A stretch of DNA of 37,919 nucleotides from Klenkia terrae (GTDB taxonomy: Bacteria > Actinomycetota > Actinomycetes > Mycobacteriales > Geodermatophilaceae): positions 728,817 through 766,735 of the forward strand of contig NZ_UEXK01000004.1 in the NCBI RefSeq assembly GCF_900491935.1, read 5' to 3'. The first letter of the stretch is position 1. Every line of letters begins with the position of its first letter. The notes beneath the pieces are model-generated. The model worked only from the letters and a program-made list of their open reading frames with translations. It was not told the origin of the DNA and did not search any database. The position numbers and the translations under genes were made by a program. Positions 1 through 7,802 of this stretch are shown piece after piece.

Positions 1-116
1 AGCACGTCCCCTCCCCAGTCGAGCCCCGCCCAGTCCAGCAGGTCGCGGAGTGCTCCGGACCCGCAGTGCCCGGCCATGCGATCGGGATAGCTCTCCAGCA
101 ACCGTCGCCCGCTCAC
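1..116 (-). CDS. N-terminus of a BtrH-like protein, cut by the window edge
   Basis: A leftward frame opens with GTG at 116 and overlaps the stop of the upstream thioesterase gene by 4 bases (GTGA), so the two are probably translationally coupled. The 38 visible residues include RRLLESYPDRMAGHCGSGAL followed by a Leu/Trp-rich helix. The HCGSGALRDLL pattern resembles the start of the BtrH N-terminal domain, a papain-like acyltransferase fold found in butirosin biosynthesis and in many uncharacterised bacterial proteins. The Cys of HCGS would be the nucleophile in that family. Most of the protein lies outside the window, so its function cannot be inferred. The reading frame is supported by the overlap and the motif; the family name is tentative. 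Confidence 0.55.
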   Translation of the reverse strand, partial: MSGRRLLESYPDRMAGHCGSGALRDLLDWAGLDWGGDV

Positions 117-610
117 GGCGCCACAGGCGCCGCGTCTCCACCGCCACGGGCGAAGTGCTCCAGGCCGACGACGAGGAAGAGTGCGGACGCCTCGACCACG
201 GCCGCTCCCCCCTCGTCGGTGCCCTGCGCCCGGACGAACAGCTTGCGCCCTTCCCGACGCTGCACACCTGCCTCCAGCAGGTAGGGGGTCCCGAGCAGGA
301 CCGGCGACCGGTACCCGACCTCCAGGTGACGGGTGACCGCGGGCTCCCCGATCAGGTACAGCAGGAAGCCGAACAGGTCGTCCAGCACCGTCGCCACCGC
401 GCCACCGTGTGCGATGCCCGGCGCGCCGACGTGCCGCTCGTCGAAGACGTGCCGCGCCCGCACGGCGTCCCTCTCCCGCCAGACCTGCAGGTGATGCCCG
501 TGCGGGTTCTCCGGGCCGCAGCCCAGGCAACGAGCATGGTGCGGCGGCAGGGGCCCGGCATGGTCCTGACGGGCAAAGCCCTCCGACCAGTCCCCGATCA
601 CGGAATCCAC
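113..610 (-). CDS. PaaI-type hotdog-fold acyl-CoA thioesterase
   Basis: This 165-residue protein is a probable cytosolic acyl-CoA thioesterase of the PaaI/4HBT hotdog superfamily. Two features show this. An N-terminal Cys-rich lead (ARCLGCGPENPHG) is typical of actinobacterial PaaI-like thioesterases. The hotdog helix motif IAHGGAVATVLDD (about residues 66-78) carries the HGG turn and the Asp that usually lines the active site. The GTG start at 610 has a purine-rich stretch upstream (gaggcaggggtgat). It lies 210 bp downstream of the acyl-CoA synthetase on the same strand and overlaps the next gene by 4 bases. Hydrolysing CoA esters made by the neighbouring ligases is a reasonable role; the substrate is unknown. 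Confidence 0.8.
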   Translation of the reverse strand: MDSVIGDWSEGFARQDHAGPLPPHHARCLGCGPENPHGHHLQVWRERDAVRARHVFDERHVGAPGIAHGGAVATVLDDLFGFLLYLIGEPAVTRHLEVGYRSPVLLGTPYLLEAGVQRREGRKLFVRAQGTDEGGAAVVEASALFLVVGLEHFARGGGDAAPVAP

Positions 611-820
611 GTCATCACCCCTGCCTCCTGTCGCGCACCAGCTCGCCTGCGGCCCTCATGACTGCACACTGCCCGCCGCCGGCAGTGGCCGGAGGGAGCA
701 GAACTCCGACGCCGGGAACGAACCGGAAGTGGAGGGTGAGTTGCCCCATCACGGGTGATCGACCGTGACGTCATTCCTGCCCCTCGCCGTTCCGCCGACC
801 CCGCGTGCCGTCGGCCACTG

Positions 821-2368
821 TCAGCGGAGTACCGCGTGCTCTCCTCCGCCGTGCTGCTGCCGTAGCACCGTCTTGAGCACCTTGCCGGTGGCGTTGCGCG
901 GTAACTCGGGGACGAACTCCACGCGGGTGGGGCACTTGAAGTGGGCGAGCCGCTCCCGCGCGTAGGCGATCAGTTCCTCGGCCGTCGTCCCGGCGCCGTC
1001 CTGGAGCGCGACCACGGCCACCGGGGTCTCACCCCAACGGTCGTCGGGGACCCCGACGACCGCTACCTCACGGATCGCGTCGTGTCGGTAGAGGACCTGC
1101 TCGACCTCGATCGGATACACGTTCTCGCCACCGCTGATGATCATGTCCTTCTTGCGGTCGACCAGCGTGATGAAGCCCTCGGCATCCATGCGGCCCAGGT
1201 CGCCGGTGTGGAACCACCCGCCGCGGAACGCCTCGGCCGTGGCCTCCGGTAGACCCCAGTAGCCGGCGAACACGTTCGGGCCGCGCAGGACCAGCTCCCC
1301 GACCTCATCGGCGGGCTGGTTTCTGTCCGTGTCATCGACGATGCGTGCCTGGACGTGGAAGACCGCCCGGCCGATGGAGCCTGCCTTCTCCTTGACGTGG
1401 TCGGCGTCCAGGACCGACACGAGCGGAGCGGTCTCGGTCATCCCGAAGCCCTCCTGGAAGGGCAGGCCTTTGCCCTGGAAGAAGTCGATGACCGGCAGCG
1501 GGCACGGCGCTCCCCCTGAGACGGCGAGTTCCAGCGACGACAGGTCGTAGCCGTCGAAGCCGGGCACCGACATGAGCGCCGCCCACATCGCCGGCACCAT
1601 GAACTGCACGGTGGCCCGCTCCCGGGACATCACCTCCAGAGTCCGGATCGGGTCGAAGGACGGCAGCACGACATTGGTTCCACCGACGTACAGCAGCGGC
1701 AGGGTGTGGACCCCCAGTCCGCCGATGTGGAACATCGGTGCCACTGTCACGGTGACGTCACTTTCCCGCAGGCCCCGACCGAAGGAGAGGCTGTTCACGA
1801 CGTTCCACAGGTGGTTGTCGTGGGTGAGCATCGCGCCCTTGGGACGCCCGGTGGTCCCCGACGTGTACATCAGGCACGACAGGTCCCGCCGGTCGACGTC
1901 GCTGTCCACGGGCCGGGGCTCACCGCCGGCCAGCACCTGCTCGTAGTCGAACTCCCCGTCCTCGACCTCGCCGCCGACCAGCAGGCGGGACCGTATCCGG
2001 ACGCCGTCACCAGTGAGGGCTGCGCGCGCCACGGGTGCGAGAGGCGCGGAGTACACGAAGGTGTCGGCCCCCGAATCGGCCAGGAGGTAGGAGACCTCGG
2101 GCGGCGCGAGTCGCACGTTCATCGGCACGAACACCGCCCCCAACTTCGCCGTGGCGAGCATCGTCTCGAGGAACGCGACGCTGTTCAGGAGCAGCCCGGC
2201 GACGCGGTCACCCCGGCGCACCCCCAGTGCGCGCAGCGCCCGCGCCAGTTGGTCGGTCCGCCCGTCGAGGTCGGCATAGGTCAGCCGTCGCTCACCCTGG
2301 ACCAGCGCGACCCGGTCCCCGGAGAGGAACGCCCTCGTGGCGACCCAGCTGCCGATCCCCTTGTCCAT
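821..2368 (-). CDS. Class I AMP-forming acyl-CoA synthetase (FadD-like)
   Basis: A 515-residue acyl-CoA ligase that would activate a carboxylic acid with ATP and CoA through an acyl-adenylate. The P-loop-like motif YTSGTTGRPKGAMLTH, the TGDLG hinge region, the DRKKDMIISGGENVYP segment and the C-terminal catalytic Lys in PRNATGKVLK are all present, so it should be active. The frame is open further upstream, but ATG 2368 is chosen because GGAAGGA precedes it and MDKGIGSWV matches the usual N-terminus. It is divergent from the TetR gene, with a perfect palindrome (2430-2447) between them, so it is probably repressed by that regulator. The substrate is unknown; branched or isoprenoid acids would fit the neighbouring operon. 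Confidence 0.9.
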   Translation of the reverse strand: MDKGIGSWVATRAFLSGDRVALVQGERRLTYADLDGRTDQLARALRALGVRRGDRVAGLLLNSVAFLETMLATAKLGAVFVPMNVRLAPPEVSYLLADSGADTFVYSAPLAPVARAALTGDGVRIRSRLLVGGEVEDGEFDYEQVLAGGEPRPVDSDVDRRDLSCLMYTSGTTGRPKGAMLTHDNHLWNVVNSLSFGRGLRESDVTVTVAPMFHIGGLGVHTLPLLYVGGTNVVLPSFDPIRTLEVMSRERATVQFMVPAMWAALMSVPGFDGYDLSSLELAVSGGAPCPLPVIDFFQGKGLPFQEGFGMTETAPLVSVLDADHVKEKAGSIGRAVFHVQARIVDDTDRNQPADEVGELVLRGPNVFAGYWGLPEATAEAFRGGWFHTGDLGRMDAEGFITLVDRKKDMIISGGENVYPIEVEQVLYRHDAIREVAVVGVPDDRWGETPVAVVALQDGAGTTAEELIAYARERLAHFKCPTRVEFVPELPRNATGKVLKTVLRQQHGGGEHAVLR

Positions 2369-2429
2369 GTGCCGTCCTTCCCGAGAGCCCCACGGTCCGG
2401 TGACCTGAGTCACGGCCAGCTTGGCCAGA

Positions 2430-2447
2430 CTTGACGGTTCCGTCAAG
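2430..2447. promoter_or_regulatory. TetR-type operator (site 1)
   Basis: The perfect palindrome cttgacggttccgtcaag has 8-base arms and a 2-base centre. It sits 40 bp upstream of the chosen tetR start (2488) and 62 bp upstream of the acyl-CoA synthetase start (2368) in their shared divergent region. Its layout, CTTGACG-N4-CGTCAAG, recurs at 15194-15211 before the nine-gene operon. A smaller inverted repeat, gtgac-ctga-gtcac, lies at 2400-2413. Operator function is inferred from position, symmetry and recurrence. Confidence 0.7.
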
Positions 2448-2487
2448 ATGAGGTTCCACTCGCGACCGCCGGATGAAGGGACGAGGC

Positions 2488-3144
2488 ATGACGTCGGCAG
2501 GACCGGCATCCCCTCCAGCCACCGCGCGTGGCCGTCGCACCCGGTCCGCGCTGCTGGCGGCCGGAAGGGAGCTGTTCGAGGAGTGCGGCTTCTCGGCCGT
2601 CGGTATCGACGCGGTGGCGCAGCGCGCCGGGGTCTCCCATGGCACGTTCTACACGTGGTTCGACTCCAAGGAGATGTTGCTCCGCGAGATCATCTCCGAG
2701 GTCGCCGCGGACATCTTCTCCGCGACCTCGATCGGTAGTCGCCTGCCGGCGGACGCGGCGTATGCGCGGATCGAGGCGGCGAACCGGTCCTTCCTGCGTG
2801 CGGTCACCCGGCACTCCCGCATCCTGCGGGTGCTGGACTCGCTGGCGGACACACGGGAGGACTTCCTCCGGCTGCGGCTGGAGATCCGGGAGTCGTTCGT
2901 CCAACGAGGGATGGAGGGCCTGATCCGGCTGCAGGAGCTGGGGCTCGCCGATCCGCAGCTGCCGCCGCGGGCGACGGCCAGCGCTCTGGGCGCGATGGTG
3001 GAGTCCTTCGCCCACCTGTGGCAGGACCCGGTGGAGGGGCTGGACGAGGCGGCGGCAGTCGACGTCCTCACCCGGTTGTGGGCCGGGGCGATCGGTCTGG
3101 CGCCGCGAGCGTGGCCCGGCGGCGGCCGGGCGGGGGCGGGCTGA
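2488..3144 (+). CDS. TetR/AcrR-family transcriptional regulator
   Basis: A 218-residue one-component repressor. The N-terminal DNA-binding domain (about residues 15-65) shows the TetR pattern TRSALLAAGRELFEECGF, then the recognition helix region AVAQRAGVSHGTFYTWF and the SKEMLL linker; the rest is a helical ligand-binding domain. ATG 2488 is preferred over the in-frame ATG at 2473 because AAGGGACGAGG lies just before it. The gene is divergent from the acyl-CoA synthetase and converges with the metallo-hydrolase that ends the operon. Palindromes at 2430-2447 and 15194-15211 suggest that it controls itself, the ligase and the operon, perhaps with an acyl-CoA as inducer. The ligand is unknown. 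Confidence 0.9.
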   Translation: MTSAGPASPPATARGRRTRSALLAAGRELFEECGFSAVGIDAVAQRAGVSHGTFYTWFDSKEMLLREIISEVAADIFSATSIGSRLPADAAYARIEAANRSFLRAVTRHSRILRVLDSLADTREDFLRLRLEIRESFVQRGMEGLIRLQELGLADPQLPPRATASALGAMVESFAHLWQDPVEGLDEAAAVDVLTRLWAGAIGLAPRAWPGGGRAGAG

Positions 3145-3189
3145 CCGGACGGCCACGGGCCGAGATGGCGTGGATGGGTGGCCGGCGAG

Positions 3190-4254
3190 TCAGTGCTGCA
3201 CCCAGCGCCACGGCGTCTCGCGGCTGCGCCGCACCCGTCCTCTGCTCTCCAGGAGGACCAGGTGCGCCAGGGTCTCGGCGACAGCCGCTCTGCGCATGAA
3301 GCCCGAGATCTGGTCCCAGGGCCGCGACCAGGTCAGCGCTGCGGTCAGTTCCCACGTCGTGGGCGCCGTCGCCGCGGCAGCGCGGACCTCCTCCAGCCGC
3401 GCGTCGTGGTGTGCCACGAGCGCCGACACGCGCGCCGCGAGGCCGGCGAAGCGGTACTCGTGCGCGGGCAGCACCTCGCGCACGTCCGAGTCCAGCGCTC
3501 CCACACGCGCCAGCGAGTCGATGAAGTCGGCCAGCGGGTTGCCGGGCGACTGAGCGTGCACCCCGATGTTGGGCGTGATGCGGGGCAGGACGTGGTCGCC
3601 GGAGAAGAGAAGGCGACGACGGTTCTCGTGGAAGCAGAGGTGGCCGGGCGAATGGCCGGGGGTGTGCACGGCACGCAGATCCCATCCCGCCAGTGGCAGC
3701 CGGTCGCCGTCGCGGATCAGGCGGTCGGGTTCGGCCTGGCGGACGTAGTCGGTGATCGCCAGCGAGGCGCCGGCCAGGACCCCGAGCTCGTCCTCGGGCA
3801 CGCCGCAGTTCCGCAGCAGCGCGGCCATGTCGTCGAGCAGGTCGGTGATGCCGGCCCCGTACCGAGCGGGCAGCAGCGCGGCGTCGTCGGGATGCAGTCC
3901 CACCCAGGCACCGGACGCCTCGCGGACGCGGCCGGCCAGGCCGTAGTGGTCGGGATGGATGTGCGTCACCATCACGCCGCGGACGTCGCCCATCGCGTGC
4001 CCCGCGGTAGCGAGCCCGTGGGTCAGGGCCTGCCAGGCGTCGTCGGTGTCCCATCCGGCGTCGATCAGGGCCAGGCCGTCGTCCAGTTCGAGGGCGTAGA
4101 CCAGCACATAGCGCAGCGGGCTGTCCGGGATGGGGACGGGAATGGACCACAGCCCCTGCTGGACCATCTCGACCGGGGGCAGGACCTTCTCGGCCCAGGC
4201 CCGTTCCTGTTCGGTACCGGTGACCCGCAGCGGGCGGGCGGGCTCCGAGGTCAC
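3190..4254 (-). CDS. Metallo-beta-lactamase-fold hydrolase
   Basis: A 354-residue MBL-fold protein, probably a binuclear-metal hydrolase. The metal motif THIHPDHYG (HxHxDH), the later His of HTPGHSPGH, the Asp of FSGDH and a C-terminal AHEYRF His are all visible. The C-terminal 90 residues form a helical extension typical of MBL hydrolases next to acyl-CoA catabolic genes. It is the last gene of the leftward operon and overlaps the preceding acyl-CoA dehydrogenase by 4 bases (ATGA). Thioester or lactone hydrolysis is plausible for such a position, but the substrate cannot be read from sequence. It converges with tetR across 45 bp. Confidence 0.85.
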   Translation of the reverse strand: MTSEPARPLRVTGTEQERAWAEKVLPPVEMVQQGLWSIPVPIPDSPLRYVLVYALELDDGLALIDAGWDTDDAWQALTHGLATAGHAMGDVRGVMVTHIHPDHYGLAGRVREASGAWVGLHPDDAALLPARYGAGITDLLDDMAALLRNCGVPEDELGVLAGASLAITDYVRQAEPDRLIRDGDRLPLAGWDLRAVHTPGHSPGHLCFHENRRRLLFSGDHVLPRITPNIGVHAQSPGNPLADFIDSLARVGALDSDVREVLPAHEYRFAGLAARVSALVAHHDARLEEVRAAAATAPTTWELTAALTWSRPWDQISGFMRRAAVAETLAHLVLLESRGRVRRSRETPWRWVQH

Positions 4255-5420
4255 AGGCCCATCCGCTTGCTGATGACCTCGTTCATGATCTCGTTCGTCC
4301 CGCCGCCGATGCCGAGGATCCGCGCGTCGCGGTAGTGGCGCTCCACCTCCGACTCCCGCATGTAGCCCATGCCGCCGAAGATCTGCACCGCCTCATCCAC
4401 CACGAAGTCGCAGGCGTAGACGGCTGTGTTCTTCGCCATCGACACCTCGGTGACGACGTCCTCGCCGGCCAGGTACCGCTGCGTGACCGCCCGCGTGTAG
4501 CAGCGGGCCACGTCGACCTGACGGGCCATCTCGGCGAACTTGTGCCGGATCACCTGGCGGGAGGACAGCGGCCGCCCGAAGGTCTCCCGGTCCCGCGCCC
4601 ACGCGAGCGCCAGATCCAGGGCGCGAGCTGCGGTCGCGTAGGCCTGGACGGCCAGGCCGATCCGCTCGCTCTGGAACTGCTGCATGATCTGCACGAACCC
4701 GGAGTTCTCCGCGCCGACCAGGTTCGCGGCCGGCACCCGCACGTCGGTGAAGGCCAGCTCGGCGGTGTCGCTGCACCGCCAGCCCATCTTGTCCAGCCGC
4801 CGGGACACTGTGAACCCCGGCGTGTCCGTGTCGATGACCAGCAGTGAGACTCCACCGTGACCGGGTCCGCCGGTGCGCACGGCGGTGGTCACGAAGTCAG
4901 CGCGGACGCCGCTGGTGATGAACGTCTTGGCGCCGTTGACCACGTATTCGTCGCCCTCGCGCACCGCGCGGGTGCGCAGATTCGCGACGTCGGAGCCTCC
5001 GCCCGGCTCCGTGACCCCCAGAGAGCCGATGAGCTCGCCGGCGAGCGTCGGCCGGACGTAGCGGTCGACCAGGTCCGGGCTGCCGTGCGCGGCGATGTGC
5101 GGAACGGCGATGCCATGGGTGAACAGGGAGGCGCAGACGCCGGTGGAGCCGCCGCCTTGCAGGATCTCCTCGGTGATGATGGCCGAGTCGATGGGGTCGC
5201 CGCCGCTGCCGCCCACCTCCTCGGCGAACCCGACGCCGAGGAGCCCGACGTCGGCCGCCTTCCGGTGCAGCTCCCGCGGCAGCTCACCGGCCAGTTCCCA
5301 CTCCTCCATGTGCGGTGCGATCTCGCGGGACACGAAGTCGCGGGCCAGCCGCCGCAACGCCACCCGCTCAAGCGTGCTCCACGGGTCCCCCACGGGCGCG
5401 AGGACATCGGTCTCGGTCAT
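4251..5420 (-). CDS. Acyl-CoA dehydrogenase (second in the operon)
   Basis: A 389-residue FAD-dependent acyl-CoA dehydrogenase that would desaturate an acyl-CoA at the alpha-beta position and pass electrons to ETF. The FAD/substrate motif VTEPGGGSD and the C-terminal FGGMGYMRESEVERHYRDAR segment are conserved. The usual catalytic Glu of the C-terminal EGT motif is Gly (IGGGTNEIM). Glu252 in QSERIGLA sits where isovaleryl-CoA dehydrogenase-type enzymes keep their base, which points to branched-chain substrates. It overlaps the enoyl-CoA hydratase and metallo-hydrolase genes by 4 bases each. Together with the dehydrogenase at 14007-15152 it gives the operon two desaturation steps. Confidence 0.9.
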   Translation of the reverse strand: MTETDVLAPVGDPWSTLERVALRRLARDFVSREIAPHMEEWELAGELPRELHRKAADVGLLGVGFAEEVGGSGGDPIDSAIITEEILQGGGSTGVCASLFTHGIAVPHIAAHGSPDLVDRYVRPTLAGELIGSLGVTEPGGGSDVANLRTRAVREGDEYVVNGAKTFITSGVRADFVTTAVRTGGPGHGGVSLLVIDTDTPGFTVSRRLDKMGWRCSDTAELAFTDVRVPAANLVGAENSGFVQIMQQFQSERIGLAVQAYATAARALDLALAWARDRETFGRPLSSRQVIRHKFAEMARQVDVARCYTRAVTQRYLAGEDVVTEVSMAKNTAVYACDFVVDEAVQIFGGMGYMRESEVERHYRDARILGIGGGTNEIMNEVISKRMGL

Positions 5421-6211
5421 GCGGCTCCTCCTCCGGTCGGTGCTCCCGCCGGTGACACCCAGGCGGGCAGGCGCTTGTCCAGCAGCGCGGCGATGCCCTC
5501 CCGCGCTTCGGCCGAGAGGAACCGCTCGGCGGAGACCTCGGCCATCCGGCGGAGGTCCTCCTGCAAGTCAGCGCCCGGGATGTCCCGCAGCAGCTGCTTG
5601 GTGATGTCCAGCGCCTCGGGGGCTCCCCGGCTCAGCTGCCCGACCAGCGCGTCGACTGTCTCGTCCAGCTCGTCGTCGGCCACCGCACGGTCCAGCAGGC
5701 CGGCCTCCCGGGCACGCACCCCGTCGAACTGCTCGCCGGTGAGGAACAGCTCGCGCGCGGCGCGGCGGTCCATCCGGCGCAGGACTGGCACGGCGATGAT
5801 GGCCGGGGCCACGCCGATGCGGACCTCGCTGAACCCGAACGTCGCGCCCGCGAGACCCACCGCGAGGTCGCAGGCTGCGACCAGGCCCAGCCCGCCGGCG
5901 CGCGCGGCCCCGTTGACCCGCGCCACCACCGGCTTGGGTCCCTCCATGATCAGCGTGAGGACCTCCGGCAGGTTGACCACCGGCCGCACGCCCGTCCGCT
6001 CCTCCTTGAGGTCCGCGCCGGAGCAGAACACCGGCCCGGCCCCGGTGAGGACGAGGACGCGCACGGCGGGCTGGCCCATCGTCTGCCGCAGCGCGGAATG
6101 CAGCTGCTCGAGGAGCGCGGCTGACAGCGCGTTGCGGTTGTGCGGCGAGTCCAGGGTGACCACCGCGGCGGGCCCACGGTGGTCGACGTGGACCAGCTCC
6201 TGATCAGCCAC
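5417..6211 (-). CDS. Enoyl-CoA hydratase/isomerase (AtuE/LiuC-like)
   Basis: A 264-residue crotonase-fold protein. The oxyanion-hole region FCSGADLKEER (about residues 62-72) and GAARAGGLGLVAACD (about 101-115) are present, as is the second acidic residue in FGFSEVRIGVAPAI. The first classical catalytic Glu (Glu144 of rat hydratase) is Gly here (GGLGLVAACD rather than GGGCELAMMCD). I recall the same replacement in methylglutaconyl-CoA and isohexenylglutaconyl-CoA hydratase-like proteins, which would fit the carboxylase upstream. It overlaps the ligase gene by 8 bases and the dehydrogenase gene by 4. The GTG start at 6211 is set by this arrangement. The hydratase role is inferred from context. 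Confidence 0.85.
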   Translation of the reverse strand: MADQELVHVDHRGPAAVVTLDSPHNRNALSAALLEQLHSALRQTMGQPAVRVLVLTGAGPVFCSGADLKEERTGVRPVVNLPEVLTLIMEGPKPVVARVNGAARAGGLGLVAACDLAVGLAGATFGFSEVRIGVAPAIIAVPVLRRMDRRAARELFLTGEQFDGVRAREAGLLDRAVADDELDETVDALVGQLSRGAPEALDITKQLLRDIPGADLQEDLRRMAEVSAERFLSAEAREGIAALLDKRLPAWVSPAGAPTGGGAA

Positions 6212-7802
6212 GGAACCGCGCTCGCAGCTCGTGCTTCTGGATCTTGCCCGTCGCCGTCTTGGGCAGGCCGGCGAGGACCTCGATCCGCTTCGGGACCTGG
6301 AAGCCGGCCAGGTGCTCGCGGCAGAACGCGGTCAGCCGCTGCGCGAGGTCGGCGGGGTCGGCGGCGCGGTCGGCGGCGACGACGACAGCTGTCACAGCCT
6401 CGCCCCACTGGTCGTCGGGCACCCCGATGACAGCGGCCTCGGTGATCTCCGGGAAGCTCAGCAGCACCCGCTCGACCTCCACGGAGGAGACGTTCTCCCC
6501 GCCGGTCTTCACCATGTCCTTCACCCGGTCGGTGAACCAGACGACAGCCTCCTCGTCGAGGTGGCCCACGTCGCCGCTGTGGAACCAGCCGTGGGCGAAG
6601 GCCGCGGTGTTCGCCGCCGGGTTGTTCCAGTAGCCGCTCATCGCGTGCGGACCCCGGTAGACGATCTCCCCTGTCTCGCCCCGGGGAAGCAGGTCCCCGG
6701 CCGGTCCCATGATCCGGGTGTCGACAGTCACCACCGCCGGGCCCCACGAGCCGCTCTTCGTGTCCTGGTGAGCGGGCCACTGGAGCACCGTGGCCGGCAC
6801 GCACTCGGTCTGCCCCGAGCCCAGCAGCACGTCGGCGCCGGGGAACGCGGCGGCGATCTGGCCGATCCGCTCCTGCGGCATCGGGGCCATGGCGTACATG
6901 CAGAGCCGGACCGAGGACAGGTCCCGCTCGTCCAGCCCGGGGGTGGCGAGCACCGCGGCCCACATCATGGGGAGGAGGAGCAGGTGCGTGGCGCGGCGGC
7001 TCTCCACGACGTCCAGGTAGGACCGGGGCTCGAAACCACCGGGCAGGATCGCCGTTCCGCCGGTCAGCAGCACGGGCAGCAGCAGCGTGTCCAGCGCGGT
7101 GGTGTGGAACAGCGGGAGCACGATCGGGGCCACGGAGAACTCGTGCCCGTGCCGGTGACCCACCTGCAGCGCATTGCTCAGTGCCGCCACGTGGACGGCC
7201 AGGTGGCTGGTCAGCACGCCCTTGGGCCGGGCCGTCGTGCCGGAGGTGTAGAGGCAGTGCAGGGTGTCGCGGTCCTCCACCACCACCTGCAGCGGGGTGG
7301 GGTCCGCGGCCACGTCGTCCCAGCGCAGCACCGGGCGACCGGCCACCGAGGCCGGCGCCTCCCCGGTGACCACCACTGTGGTGACCTGCGGCAGGTCGGG
7401 CAGCACCTGCTCGAGGATCGGGACGAACGCGGGATCGGCGACCACCGCCCGCGCGCCCGAGTCGCCCAGGATCCACGCCACGTCGTCGGCGGGCAGCATC
7501 AGGTTGACCGGCAGGGCGACCAGCCCGGCCTTGGCGCAGCCGAAGAACGTGGCCACGAACCGCCACGAATTCCCCAGCAGGAAGGCCACTGGCTGCTGGC
7601 GCTGCAGACCGGCGTCGAGCAGCCCGCGCCCGAATGCCTCGGCGGCGGCGTCGAGCCCTGCGTAGCTGATCTCCTCGGCGCCGTCGGCGACGGCGGTCCG
7701 ATCGGGGAACTGGAATGCCGAGCGGGTGAGCATGTCCCCCACCGACAGGCGGGTGGCCAGATTCAGCTGGAGGGGATCGATCCCGGACAGGTCAGGACGC
7801 AT
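6204..7802 (-). CDS. AMP-forming acyl-CoA synthetase (AtuH-like position)
   Basis: A 532-residue acyl-CoA ligase. The adenylation motif YTSGTTARPKGV, the GYWNNP and SGDVG hinge motifs, TDRVKDMVKTGGENVSS and the C-terminal Lys motif KTATGKIQK are intact. It would convert a free acid such as citronellate, geranate or another branched acid to its CoA ester and feed the dehydrogenases and carboxylase in the same operon. It overlaps the carboxylase alpha gene by 11 bases and the hydratase by 8. It is clearly distinct in sequence from the ligase at 821-2368, so the regulon has two ligases, probably of different specificity. Confidence 0.9.
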   Translation of the reverse strand: MRPDLSGIDPLQLNLATRLSVGDMLTRSAFQFPDRTAVADGAEEISYAGLDAAAEAFGRGLLDAGLQRQQPVAFLLGNSWRFVATFFGCAKAGLVALPVNLMLPADDVAWILGDSGARAVVADPAFVPILEQVLPDLPQVTTVVVTGEAPASVAGRPVLRWDDVAADPTPLQVVVEDRDTLHCLYTSGTTARPKGVLTSHLAVHVAALSNALQVGHRHGHEFSVAPIVLPLFHTTALDTLLLPVLLTGGTAILPGGFEPRSYLDVVESRRATHLLLLPMMWAAVLATPGLDERDLSSVRLCMYAMAPMPQERIGQIAAAFPGADVLLGSGQTECVPATVLQWPAHQDTKSGSWGPAVVTVDTRIMGPAGDLLPRGETGEIVYRGPHAMSGYWNNPAANTAAFAHGWFHSGDVGHLDEEAVVWFTDRVKDMVKTGGENVSSVEVERVLLSFPEITEAAVIGVPDDQWGEAVTAVVVAADRAADPADLAQRLTAFCREHLAGFQVPKRIEVLAGLPKTATGKIQKHELRARFRG

